Below, in pieces: positions 22,059 to 32,624 of a stretch of 64,000 nucleotides of DNA. This DNA comes from Triangularia verruculosa. Its lineage: Eukaryota; Ascomycota; Sordariomycetes; Sordariales; Podosporaceae. A program made the translations under genes and the position numbers. The stretch covers positions 62,001 through 126,000 of the forward strand of contig MU863966.1 of NCBI GenBank assembly GCA_033296885.1, in the 5' to 3' direction. Position 1 is the stretch's first letter. Each line of letters begins with the position of its first letter. A model generated the notes under the pieces. That model was not told the origin of the DNA and did no database searches. It saw only the letters and a program-made list of their open reading frames with translations.

Positions 22059-23490
22059 ATGAGGTTTGTAAAGTACATGAGACCCGTGGCAGTCCCGGCG
22101 GTCATCATCTCCGCTGTTGCCCCCCAGAACCTCAACATCTCTGATCCTCGTACGTATTTACTTTTCCTCGGCCATCCGAGATCACTCAGCTAACTTCCTA
22201 AAAGTCTCCATCAAAGGCGTCGCCAAAACCATCGCCGCCAACGCCATGTCTTACTACTCGGGAACCCCTGAAAAGTTTGTCGACCTTCCTCAACCCTATT
22301 ACTGGTGGCAGGCGGGTGCACTCATGGGGACCATGCTTGACTACTCGCACTATACCGGCGACAAGAGCTACGACAGGTTGATTGCTAGAGGTCTGTTGGA
22401 TCAAGTTGGACCGGACTTTGACTACATGCTCCCCTCTCACTTTGGCCAGGAAGGCAACGACGATCAAGCCTTTTGGGGCTTTTCTGTCATGGCAGCCGCA
22501 GAACGGAACTTCCCCCAGCCTGATCCAAACGTACCGGGATGGTTGGATATGGGGGCCAATATCTTCAATTCGCTGGCCAGCAGGTGGAACACTACTGCTT
22601 GCGGGGGTGGTCTGTTGTGGCAAATCTTCGCCTCGAACCCGAACGGCCTGGACTACAAGAACACAGTCAGCAACGGAGGGTTTTTTCAGATCGCTGCAAG
22701 GCTGGCACATGCCACGGGAAACAAGACGTACAGCGAATGGGCAGAGAAGGTTTGGGATTGGACCGAGGATATCGGCATGATTGATGAGTTTGGAAACGTC
22801 TACGACGGCGCCCACGCGAGCAAGGATTGCAAGGATACTAACCCGGTAACCTTCTCGTACTCTGCTAGCATTTACATTTACGGCGCTGCTGTTATGGCTG
22901 ATGTCACCAAGGACAAGAAATGGACCGAAAGGACAGAAAGGATGGTTGAAGCCAGCAGGAGCTTCTTCAGCCCGTTCAATAACGCGACCAACATCATGTA
23001 CGAGCACGCCTGCGAGCAGGTGGACAAGTGCAATCAGGATATGAGGAGCTTCAAGGCTTACTTTTCGAGATTTGTCTATGCGGCGGCGAGATACGTGCCG
23101 AGTATCAAGCCGACAATTAAGGAGTTGTGGCATACTTCGGTCAAGGCGGCGGCGAGCACCTGCACGGGAGGTGAAAGCGGGACGCAGTGCAGCCACAAGT
23201 GGTACACTGGAGCATTTGACGGGAACCCTGGATTGGGTCAGGAAATGTCCGCGTTGGAGACGATTCAGGGACTGGTGGCCTTGGAAGCTGATGCGCCATT
23301 GAAGGCAGACGAGATGAGGACTGTCAGGGAGTTTGCGGACCATAGCCCTGGGCAGGGTGTCTCGGGAACAGCTTCGACATCGGCGCCGGCATCTAGTTCG
23401 AGTGTAGGAGCCAACATCGAGACCGAGGCAGGGTCAAAGTCATCGGGTGCGCTGAGGAGAAGGGCTGTGCCCGTAAAAGGATGGTGGTAG
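22059..23490 (+). CDS. GH76 mannan endo-1,6-alpha-mannosidase-like wall enzyme, DCW1/DFG5 type (458 aa)
   Basis: Two exons, 22059-22149 and 22205-23490; the intron is GTACGT...CTAAC...AAAAG and joins in phase 1. Members act at the cell surface on alpha-1,6-mannan, in yeast linking GPI proteins to wall glucan. The signal peptide is MRFVKYMRPVAVPAVIISAV; the mature part starts NLNISDPLSIKGVAKTIAAN. Family motifs: MSYYSG, PYYWWQAGALMGTMLDYSHY, the paired catalytic Asp in NDDQAFWGFS (Asp116, Asp117), GGLLWQI, and SNGGFFQIAARLA. A Ser/Ala-rich linker follows. Unlike many members it ends ALRRRAVPVKGWW with no hydrophobic tail, so a GPI anchor is not evident. Length is close to the usual 440-460. 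It is downstream of the secreted GPI-protein pair, giving a loose cell-surface neighbourhood. Confidence 0.88.
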
Positions 23491-23776
23491 ATTTTGATTC
23501 AGTTGGCTGAAGAAGGCATATCTTAACTTTCTTGGCTGTATTTACACTTGCTTCTTTTTCTCTTTTTTGAGCATGACAGGCCAAAGACGTAAGACGTAGA
23601 CATGGGGCTTGGAGAAATTTTGGAATCTATTGTATTAGGCATGGGCAAAGCATACAGACACACAGATACGTAGAAATAGATGGTCCTTGATGATCCGCTT
23701 TCGCTCTTGTCTTTTGAGTGGCATATCGTTCAACTTTTCAACACTTTACGTCTTTTCTAGGTTGGTAGTCATGGTT

Positions 23777-25109
23777 TTAAGCAACAACAGCACTGGCGGC
23801 TTTCTCCTTTTCCTCTTCGTCGCTCTGCGCACCAACTCCTCGAACTTGCTCGAGCTGCTTCTTGGTAGCCTCCAAGAACCTCGTCATTTCCTCGTCGGTG
23901 CCAACCGTGATTCGAAGGCAACCCAGGCACCCGTGCTCCTTACCCCTGAATCTGACAACAACGCCCTTGGTCTCCGCCAAGCCCTCGTACACCGCCAGCG
24001 CGACGGCGTTGTCGGGCTGCCCGTCCTTGTTGAGCATCTCGTACAGCAAAAAGTTGCTCTCCGTTCCGCCCATGAGCCTGCCGACTCCGGGGATGTTGGG
24101 AATCTCCCTCAGCAACCGATCTCTCTGCGCCAGCAGCGACGCCTTGTTCGCCCTCATGACCTCCAACCCGGCCGGGGAGAGGGCATATTCGGCGATGGCA
24201 GACGTGATGTTGTTGACGTTGTAGGGGGCCTTGAGGGCGTTGAGGAGCGTGGCGATCTCGGGGGAGGTGAAGGCGGCGCCGAGGCGGATGCCGGCCAGGC
24301 CGAACGCCTTGGACAGGGTCTGCATGACGACGAGGTTGGGGAACTCGACGACCCACTCGGCGAGGGAGGCCGAGTCGGGAGCAAAGTCAATGTAGGCCTC
24401 GTCGACCACCACGACGCCGTTCCAGGTCGGGTGGGCGAGGACGGCCTCGATGGAGGACTTGGAGAGGAGGGAGCCGGTGGGGTTACCGGGGGAGCAGAAG
24501 TAGGCGAGCTTGATGTTGCTACCTTCAGGGGAAGAGAGAGTGGAGAGGATGGCGGGGACGTCGAGCTGGAAGTCCGGGCCGGGGAGGAGCGGGACCTTGA
24601 CGAGGGCGACGTCGTTTACCTGGGCCGAGACGGAGTACATCCCGTAGGTTGGGGGGCAGACAAGGATTTTGTCTTGGCCCGGGCGGCAAAAGGCGCGGAT
24701 GAGGGCATCGATTGCTTCGTCGGAGCCGACACCGACGAAGAGGTTGGCTGGGGAGAGCTTCTTTTGGGTGTGGACGTGGGTCTGGCGGAGGTTGCAGAGG
24801 AGCTGCTTCAGGGGGGCCTGATGAGGGTCTGGGTAGCGGTTGAGGCCGGGGAGGTCGATCACAGGACCGTTGCCGGGTTGGATGACGCCTGTAATGGAGG
24901 GGGGGAGAGGGGGCCCGTAGGCGTTCTCGTTGGCGTCAAGGAGAACGTTGGTGCCGTCGTCTTTGTAGTCGCTGTTGCTTCATGTGTTAGTAATAGGTCT
25001 CATGAGTGAGAGGGTTCAAAAGAGGGCAATCTCACTCCCGCGCGCAGCGATAAGGTTCGAGGGCCAATATGTTAGGCCTAGCGCACGTTTCCAGGTTGAA
25101 GGGCGACAT
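23777..25109 (-). CDS. HIS5: Histidinol-phosphate aminotransferase (422 aa)
   Basis: Two exons, 25036-25109 and 23777-24971; the intron (24972-25035, 64 nt) is GTGAGA...CAACAG and joins in phase 2 to give RCARDDYKDDG. PLP-dependent fold-type I aminotransferase of histidine synthesis, which converts imidazole-acetol phosphate with glutamate to histidinol phosphate; cytosolic. Motifs: LLDANENAYGP, GLNRYPDPHQAPLKQ, VGVGSDEAIDALIRAF, CSPGNPTGSLLSK, VVDEAYIDFA, and TLSKAFGLAGIRLGA holding the PLP lysine (Lys246). The C-terminal FRGKEHGCLGCLRITVGT is typical. The length of about 420 fits fungal homologues with an alanine/glutamate-rich end. Upstream on the coding strand lie three TGACTC elements, suggesting control by the Gcn4/CPC1 amino-acid response. 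Strong GC-rich codon bias leaves a 440-codon antisense frame, which I regard as a shadow. Confidence 0.95.
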
Positions 25110-25209
25110 TGTGACTGACAAGTGATGGAGCTTGACTAGGCGAACAGATTGATGTTTGAATCGGCCTTTATCTGGCGGTTTGAGTGAGTTGCGCTCAAGT
25201 GAGTTTGAG

Positions 25210-25356
25210 GAGTCACTAACGGCAAGGAGTCATGGTGAAATATCTAGCAGCCCCGATTCCGGAAGGCGGGTCCTCAACCAAACAGTCGCGATATTTGGTG
25301 TTTTCATATTGCGGCAGTGCACAACGACTTCAAAATATCAATCCGGTTTGGAGTCA
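25210..25356 (-). promoter_or_regulatory. Cluster of three TGACTC motifs upstream of HIS5 (Gcn4/CPC1-like)
   Basis: GAGTCA on the plus strand (TGACTC on the HIS5 strand) occurs at 25210-25215, 25227-25232 and 25351-25356, 100 to 250 nt before the HIS5 start codon. Two of them read ATGACTCC. TGACTC is the core of the Gcn4/CPC1 binding site, and histidine genes are classic targets. Binding is inferred from the motif. Confidence 0.5.
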
Positions 25357-25448
25357 TAAGATTGTTTACTTTCATCATGGCATTCAACATCCCCTTGAAA
25401 ATGGTAAAGTGAGGGAGTTCAATCCCGTTGATGTCATACCTTGAATTG

Positions 25449-25461
25449 AAACCCTAACCCT
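25449..25461. promoter_or_regulatory. Telomere-like AACCCTAACCCT motif
   Basis: About two units of CCCTAA (TTAGGG on the other strand) 340 nt upstream of HIS5. In fungi such boxes can be bound by Tbf1/Teb1-type Myb factors. A chance match is possible. Confidence 0.3.
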
Positions 25462-26277
25462 CAAACCGGGAGCTCGACATTGCTCAGATAACGTTAGGTA
25501 ACTTGTCTGGATATCTTTACAGGTAGTGCATAGCGACATCTAACCTTTATCTTAGATCTTGGATCAACTTTCGGTTGACGCAATTCAGGCTGTTTGATCT
25601 TCAACACTGATTGGTCAATTGGGAGGCGTCGTGGCCGCAAGCATTAATGATCGTGGTCCTGTCCACCCACACATCCACCCACCTGCGTTGGTCTATCCTC
25701 ACCTTGTTCTTCTATCTCCATCACCCTACCCATACCCCAGTCTCGTCCGGTTCTGACAAGGTACAGCGCACGAGCCATTCGACATGTTAGCGCCAACAGG
25801 ACAAGAGTTCATGCATCTTACCGGTTTCTCTCCTCCTCCAGGCAGGTCAGAGCTTGCAACTCATCCCGGAGCATGCATGTCCCAAGATACTCGTACGCCG
25901 GCCGACAATCCCTCGACAATGCCTTTCCCTGAAGTCTTTGCGATATGCCGGCGTGTTTCCTATTGCTTTCTATCCCCAATGATGGGTTTGCGGACGCACC
26001 CTACTTGGTGCACCTGCGTTGTCCGGGCTAGTTGTCCGGCAGCCTTTTCCGGGGACCTCACATCCGAGCCGATGTGACCTCTGTCTTTCGCGTGGGTGGG
26101 ACGGCAATATAGCCTGCAGCGGAATAGCAGACCCTGTACCGGTTGAATGGCACGATAGATTGCCCAGCAATAGTTTTCTGGGCACATAAATGCTTCCGAT
26201 GGCCCTGTCGTCAGTGTCCGATTGCTGTTGCTGTTCCTGTCCTTTCGTGCACGCCTCGTTCCACGACTACCTTGGCC

Positions 26278-27402
26278 ATGCGGCTCTCCACCATTCTCGC
26301 CGGCGCTTCTGCCTCTCTTGCGGCTGCCAGCGGCGGCAAGAACCGTGGCCGTAAGCCCTTCGACAACCTGGTAGCCTTCGGCGACAGTTACACCGACAAC
26401 GGTCGTCTGGGATATTACATCAACAACGGCGGGAAAGCACCTCCTGCAGGCCAGTATCACTCAGTCACAAACACGACGGCAAGCGGCGGTCTCTCCTGGG
26501 CTCAGTTTGCTGCTGAGGTTTCCGATGCCAGGCTGGTCGATTACGCTGTCAGCGGCGCAACATGTTCCAACAAGATCGTCGAGCGTGACTTTGCCTTCAT
26601 CAACCGGTCCTTCCCATCCGTGCTAGAAGATGAGATTCCATCCTTCACTGCAGATGTCAAGTTCAAGTCCATCTTCCCCACCCGTACGGCCGACAACACG
26701 GTGTACGCTCTGTGGATTGGAACGAACGACCTCGGCTTCGACGCCTTCCTTAGCGACTCTCAGGCCCCCGGCACCACGATTTCCAACTTTGTGGACTGCA
26801 TCTGGACCGTGTTTGATACTATTTATAAGACCGGAGGCCGACGGTTCGTCCTGCTCAACGAAGCCCCCCTCGAGCTGTCGCCGTTATACGCACACCCAGA
26901 GAACGGCGGTACTGGAGATAGCCAATTCTGGAACACCAAGACAAACTACAACATCACACAATACAACCAAAAGATCAAACAATACACTACGAACGTCAAC
27001 ACCATATTCGAATACGGTGTTCCGTTCCAGGTGGCGGTCAAGTCACGCTGGCCAAAGGCAACCTTTGATCTCTTTGATGTTCACAGCTTGTTGGTCGACA
27101 TTTACAACCAACCAACCAAGTTCTTGGACGCTCCATACAATGTTACGGGTTACTACCGCCATTGCTTATCCAATGGAGGTGATTGTGTTGACCAAACGCC
27201 TCTGGGTGGTCTGTCTGGGTTCATGTGGTACGATGAACTGCATCCTTCAGCCAAGACAGGTAAGTCAGGCCCGTTTTCTTGAAGTTGTGTATACTAGCTA
27301 TACTAATGACGAGGTACAGATGAAATCATCGCCGATCACTTCCTGGATGTCGTGGCTGGAAAGTCCAAGTACGGGACTCGTTATGGCGGCGAGAAGAGGT
27401 GA
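26278..27402 (+). CDS. Secreted GDSL carbohydrate esterase, CE16-like (354 aa)
   Basis: Two exons, 26278-27259 and 27320-27402; the intron is GTAAGT...CTAATGAC...GTACAG and joins in phase 1. The signal peptide is MRLSTILAGASASLAAAS. It is an SGNH hydrolase: block I is FGDSYTDNGR with nucleophile Ser37, block III is GTND, and the last block is YDELHPSA with Asp319 and His322; the Asn/Gly of VSGATC fits block II. The layout matches fungal CE16 acetylesterases that remove acetyl groups from plant cell-wall sugars, so an extracellular role in plant biomass use is likely. Several N-x-T/S sites (NTTA, NRSF, NITQ, NVTG) fit a secreted glycoprotein. The second exon (ADHFLDVVAGKSKYGTRYGG) completes the usual C-terminus. 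Substrate is not decided by sequence alone. Confidence 0.88.
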
Positions 27403-28674
27403 GATGTTCAATGACGTCTCCCATCGAACGCAAGCCAAAGACCGGCATACTCATACAGGCAATACGTGAATAGTAATGAGAGGAGCATTGAATCATGTGA
27501 AGGTGACCGAACGATTAATGTTGTATGCATCTAGTGTTGTACACATGTATCCCGAAATCAAAGTACACCAGTCCTGGTGAGTGTGGGGCCACTCGGCGGA
27601 TGTGTTTCTTGGTGGATGCAGAAGACTCCACTTTTAGGGTAACACAGAACCAGATCTGGACTAGCGTTGCTGCCGTCTGAAGGATTGACCCACCTTTCTG
27701 GGTCCTTCCGTGTGTGATTTGGGTCCCGTGATCTTGCGACACGCAAAACTTTGAGGTTTCCCCCTCTCTCCGAACACCCGTCGCCCACAGCACGCCCGCC
27801 TGCCACCCAGCGCAACCGACACGCAAAGAACAGCCATTCCTAGCACTCATCTGCCCTACCTAAACTTACCTATTTTTACTTTCCCTTTGTGCTTGGGCGG
27901 CGCGCCCCCACCCCACACCTCTTTTTCTGGCGTCGGCATTGGTTTTGGGCTACCGTTGCCAATCCCCCAGTTTCCGTCGTCACCTGTACCTGCATCCATC
28001 TCCGGTTGCTTGTCCCCCAGTGCCACTCTCAGGGGTTAAGGCGAGATCCGTCCGTCAATCTCGTCCCAAAAAGGATCGCGACGCATCACGGGCGGTCATA
28101 CAGTAGACCAGTCCCATATTTGTCTGTCCATCGCATCTCTGTCTGGCGGTTCGATTCAGACGTTTGGGAGCCTGTCTCCCCGTAGCAAATCCGCGCCTCC
28201 TCACTGGCCAGCTGGTCTTTGCTTGGGTGCTGCCTCCTGGTATTGTTGGGGCACAGCGGCAGACGCGCAGAGAAGCACTCGGGTTGCTCACCCAATCCCC
28301 ATCCTCTCTCCATCGCGTTCGTTATTACAGACCATCTCATCCTGGCTCAGCTGCCTGGTCGGTTCAGCGGTTTGCGTTAGAGACATACCTGTCGTCATAT
28401 CCCAGCCGTATACATCTCGGCTGGACTGGGGACCCAGGTACTCGTCTATCGTTAACGGAGAAAGTTCAAAGATCCAAAAGTTGGAAGTCCATGTTGATGG
28501 TCTTACCCCACACCGGCAGCCGCAACCACTGATCTGATCCACGACACGTCTATCGCCGTTCCATCCGCCGCCCAGTCTGCTCCAGTTTCCCCTGGCGTAC
28601 CCCCTCGCAGCCCTCCTGTCGTCTTGCCCTGTTTCTTGGCCTCAGAGCTCATCAGCCTGGTACCAACCTGAGTT
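27403..28674. other. Intergenic, leader of the SS18/Snf11-like gene
   Basis: About 1.3 kb between two plus-strand genes. Only short frames on both strands with no coding support; pyrimidine-rich tracts in the last 600 nt fit a long 5' leader. Confidence 0.45.
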
Positions 28675-30636
28675 ATGTATTCAGCTCAGTATGGCTTTAA
28701 CGGTGCCCCACCGCAGGGCGCGCAATTGCAGCCATCACCAAATCAAGGACAACATCAACAACAACAGGCCCAACAGCAGCAGATGATGTACAACGCGCAG
28801 CAACAGCAGCAACAGCAGCAGCAACAACAACAGCAACAGTTTCCCATACAGAGTCAAGGCGGCCCGTTTCCCGGAGGTCACAATAACCCGGCCATGATGG
28901 GAGGTGCTGGTCCTGCAGGAATGATGCAGAATGCCGCCATGCCGCACATTGCTGCCAATGGTCAGAGTAAGCCCCCCTTTTATGTATGACGTCCAGCCAC
29001 CCGTCCCTCTCGCAAACTTTCCTTCTCTGTCTGATTCCTTGTCGTCCTTGTCCCACCAGACAGGGACCTTCGCGCGTGGTGACCTTAAAGCCATGGCTCG
29101 GCAGTTGCCGCAACGCCTCTTGACGTCCGAAGCTGTTTCGGTGTCACTTGCGCCTTCTTCTACTACAAACCTACCGTTCATTCCCCATGCCACCGCGGAG
29201 ACTAACGCCAGTAACACAACAGTGGGTTACCAGGCCCCCTTTACGTCCTCGCCGTACGGCGCTGGTATACCGTCTTCTGCGGCTCCTCAGCCGCAACTTC
29301 CAGCCAACTTTATGATGGGTGGGCCGATGAACCAGTATCAGATGAGTACTGGCCTCCAACAACAGCAACAACAGCAACCCCTGATGCAGCGGATGCACCC
29401 AGGTCATCCGAATGCAGGCGGCATATCAACATCAACCCCTCAGCGCCCATTCAACCCATCGCAAAACACGCCTGCTACCTCAATGGCCCCCCAGCAAACC
29501 CAATATGGGACACCTCAACAGACACAAAGCCACTCACGAAGCCAAACGCCCACGAATCCACAGCAAGGGCAACAGGGACAACCGCCATCGCAGCAACCGA
29601 ATCAGCCACCACAGGCTCTCCCACAGCAGCAGCAAGCTCCAGACCCGAGCCAAGCTCCACAACAACCACCCCAGCAACCACAACAGTCGCAGCAGCCTCA
29701 ACAGCCGCCGACGCCACAGCAGCAACAGCAACAGCAGCCGCCACAGCAACAAGTACAGCAGCCCCCACAAAGCCAAACACAGCAGCAGCCTGGCTCAGCC
29801 ATGACGCCTCAAACGCCCACATTTCCTGCTAACGGACAGGGACAACAAGTGAATGGTACTTCGAGGTTGTCGACACCTCAAAGCCCCGGTGGTGATGCGC
29901 AAGACAAAGAACGAGTCAGGGTTCTCTTCGACATCAACACAGAACTGCTGTACGAGTCCATGCAGCTGTCCAGTGCTCAGCTTGAGTTAAAGAAAGAAGC
30001 GCAAACGGCCCCTGAGGCTGGAGTAGATTATGCTGAGCAGGAACGGTTGGTCAAGGAAGACTACAACCAGTATGTTTACACCCTTCGCAGATCACAGCGA
30101 GCTGGACTAACATGTTTGTACCCAGCTGCATGAAGAGGCTTCAAGTAAATTTCCAGTATCAGTCATCGATCCAAAGGAATCCAGCTACAGCAATTTTTCC
30201 CGCTGCTTTCTTGACAGCTCCGCCACTCAGTACTACCCTGAAACTCAAATTACCTCCAGCTTCCCCAGATGATGTGTTAGAACGGCCATCGGATCCAGGC
30301 GCCGATCGTCTCCAGAGAATCGAGGGATTGAAACAGCTCTACGCGAAGCTCCAAGCGCTCTTTCCTGGGGTTGATCCCAAAAGAGAACAAACACTTCCTC
30401 AGGCGACGCCAGGTATGAGGCCGGGCTTCAATCCTGGTGCTTCCGGCGCGATGCCCAACGGGCAACTCAATGCATATGCCCGCGCACAAGCCCAGGCGCA
30501 GATTCAAGCCCAAGGCCAAGGCACAGGGTTTGGGTCCAACCACAGCAGTCCGGCCCCGGGCCCACCGGCTTATAGAACACCTCAAATGGCGAATAGTCCA
30601 GGTCCGCTTTTGCAAACCCAGCCTGCTGGGCAATGA
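28675..30636 (+). CDS. Glutamine-rich SS18/Snf11-like chromatin-remodelling factor (549 aa)
   Basis: Three exons: 28675-28966, 29223-30069 and 30126-30636. Intron 1 (256 nt) has GTAAGC, a CTAAC branch and an ACAACAG end; intron 2 (56 nt) is GTATGT...CCCAG. Both keep frame (phases 1 and 2). The N-terminal half is low complexity, with Q-runs at about 28791-28843 and 29610-29790 mixed with Pro. The conserved part reads VRVLFDINTELLYESMQLSS, then a short acidic stretch and CMKRLQVNFQYQSSIQ, followed by TAPPLSTTLKLKLPPASPDD. This resembles the helix-loop-helix QPGY-less core of SS18/SSXT and the fungal Snf11-type SWI/SNF subunit: a pair of helices around a C-M-x-R-L-Q-x-N motif. A role in nuclear chromatin remodelling is therefore inferred. 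The C-terminus has another Gln/Ala-rich run. The assignment rests on a short motif and is moderate. Confidence 0.6.
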
Positions 30637-32624
30637 CGATGTTGATAATAAGCCGGAGTTGTACGATTCTGATGTGTTATTACCGGAGAAATGTTTTGGA
30701 GTTGGAACCGTATATTGGTACAAGGTTAAGAAACAGCGCGGGAGGTATACAATGGCGTCGTCACAGAATCACGGTGGCCAAGGTTCGGTTTGTTTCAAAA
30801 TGGCAGTTCAAATGGATGAAATCAGGGAGTTAACCTGTTTTTCTTGCCGGAAGGTGCTACTATATCCTGATGACTCTTGATTGTTCAGCTGTGTTGAGTG
30901 CGAGGAGCAGCCAAGGTGACAGGAGGCGCGAAGGTTTTTTTCTTGTATCTATGTATTTTAGGTTGTGTGTTTATTCAGGGGCCCGGCATATAGACAGTGG
31001 AAAAGAGGTTTTAACGACAAAAACTGTGCCATATCCATATCTCCACAAGGAATTGGTATATCATCATGAAGTCGTGGTGATCCTTGCCGATCTCATGAGC
31101 CACTACCACGCAGGGGTCAGATAGGCACAAAGTTGTTTTGAAGGGTTTTGTGGGAAACGTTTCCTGGAATTCACAAACGGAATATACATCCGACTATCGG
31201 TAGTCTCCGACTGAAGCATTTGAGGCGACAATGGTCAAGGCCTAGGCCCAGCGAAAAGAAACCCGGCTTTTCGGTTGCGGGGATGTTTGACAACACTGGG
31301 CTTGCGACTTGGTGGCCATCGGCTTGTTATCCGCATTTGCGTGGTGTTCAGCCAAAGTTGAAGGGCAGAAGAGAAGTGGCGGTGGAATCTGCAGTCATAA
31401 CACATCGCGAGTCTTGGACAAAAGATACAATTTGGACCACCTGCATCATGCATGCATGCAATGCATGAGCGGGATGAAAGCTTCCCTTTCCCAGTTGAGT
31501 GATCTGATTGGCAGCGGTTTTTTTCGCTTTGTTTAGGAGCAGGAGCTCCCTTCTCCAACAGTGCTCCCATATCAATTGGCACAAGCATGGCACGATAAAT
31601 ATGCCGCCGCAAGCCCCTGACTGGTGATGATGAGGAGGTCTCATTTGCGGAATCGCCATTTATGAAATGGCAGCCAATTCTTAATGCCCCGCAGTCGCGT
31701 TTCTCCATCCGGCCAGTGAGAGGGCGCGCCTGGAGCATGGATCATGGATGTCCAGGGGTTCGGGGTCTTGCCTTCTCGCTAAGCTGAACCGGCCACCACG
31801 GTTCGCAGTGATCCCATTTCGATTTGATCATGGTCGTCTGTTCCTGCCTTTCCCTCTCTCGAGCTCACACCGTGTCGTTATCGCTGCTCTCCACCCGCCA
31901 TATCTTGTCGCTCCTTTGTAGTGCCGGCCCTCTTTGACGGAGAATACAGAAAATTTAATCTGCTTGCTGTGTTTACCAAGTGTTGCAGGCGTGGGGAGCG
32001 GGTCGCCTTCCTTGTGATCGCACAGTACTGTTTCAGCATCGTCGGCCCCCTCGATGAAACCTCAAAGAACAGCTGGAGCCCCATCAACAGTGTCGCGTGC
32101 CAAGAAGCAGGCCAATTCGGAGTCTTGAAGATCTCGACCGGCTCTCTCACTCCTCACGCGGTCCCGCCTTCCTGCCCTGTCACCTATTGCAAAGCCATCC
32201 CTGCCCGTACCGCGCCCTTGAGGCTCTATTCTTTCCTTATTCAAGCTCCGACATCCGCCTCCGAACCCTTCTGGAACAAGAGCAGGCCGAACAAACAAGA
32301 ACTTTGGGAGGAACCAGGGACAGCCGAGAGCAGAGAGCGGCAACTCGACAAAAGGAACCTAATCGCTAATTCATAATCACACGAACGAACAAACGAGACC
32401 TTAGGGGGTATTTGGTACCTTTTTTTGTCGGCCATTCAACCAACTGGATTTTGGGGCATATTGACAGGAAAGAGCCGCTCCTCGAAAAAGGATCAGGGTC
32501 GACACCATTCAGCGACTCTTCTCAGCTTTGGGCTAGCTAATTGGCCAAATATCTGCTTCCGGTCTTTTGGAACTTGGAACAGCTGCACCGATTTGTGGGA
32601 GATCACGAAGGTCGAGGCTTCGGG
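30637..32624. other. Intergenic between SS18-like gene and RabGAP
   Basis: About 2 kb with no supported gene. Contains a palindromic gcatgcatgcaatgcatg run at about 31449-31467. The last 700 nt probably hold the RabGAP 5' leader; a 151-codon frame at 31921-32376 has no recognisable feature. Confidence 0.4.

Larger units (their letters stand above)
25110..26277. other. Divergent promoter region of HIS5 and the GDSL esterase
   Basis: About 1.2 kb. Contains the TGACTC cluster on the HIS5 side and a telomere-like CCCTAACCC motif at 25449-25461. No supported coding frame. Confidence 0.5.

Noticed and set aside
22198..23343. 381-codon minus-strand frame antisense to the GH76 gene
   Set aside because: Shadow of a conserved gene; no motifs of its own.
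23687..25009. 440-codon plus-strand frame antisense to HIS5
   Set aside because: Mirrors HIS5 exactly; GC-rich third positions remove antisense stops. The composition (G, V, D, E-rich repeats) is typical of a shadow frame.
28931..29222. Coding frame at the start of the 28931-30133 open frame
   Set aside because: Lies in intron 1 of the SS18-like gene; the exon starts at 29223 after a CTAAC branch and ACAACAG acceptor.
31449..31467. gcatgcatgcaatgcatg palindromic run as a regulatory or replication element
   Set aside because: Short, single occurrence in an intergenic region; chance cannot be excluded and nothing links it to a function.
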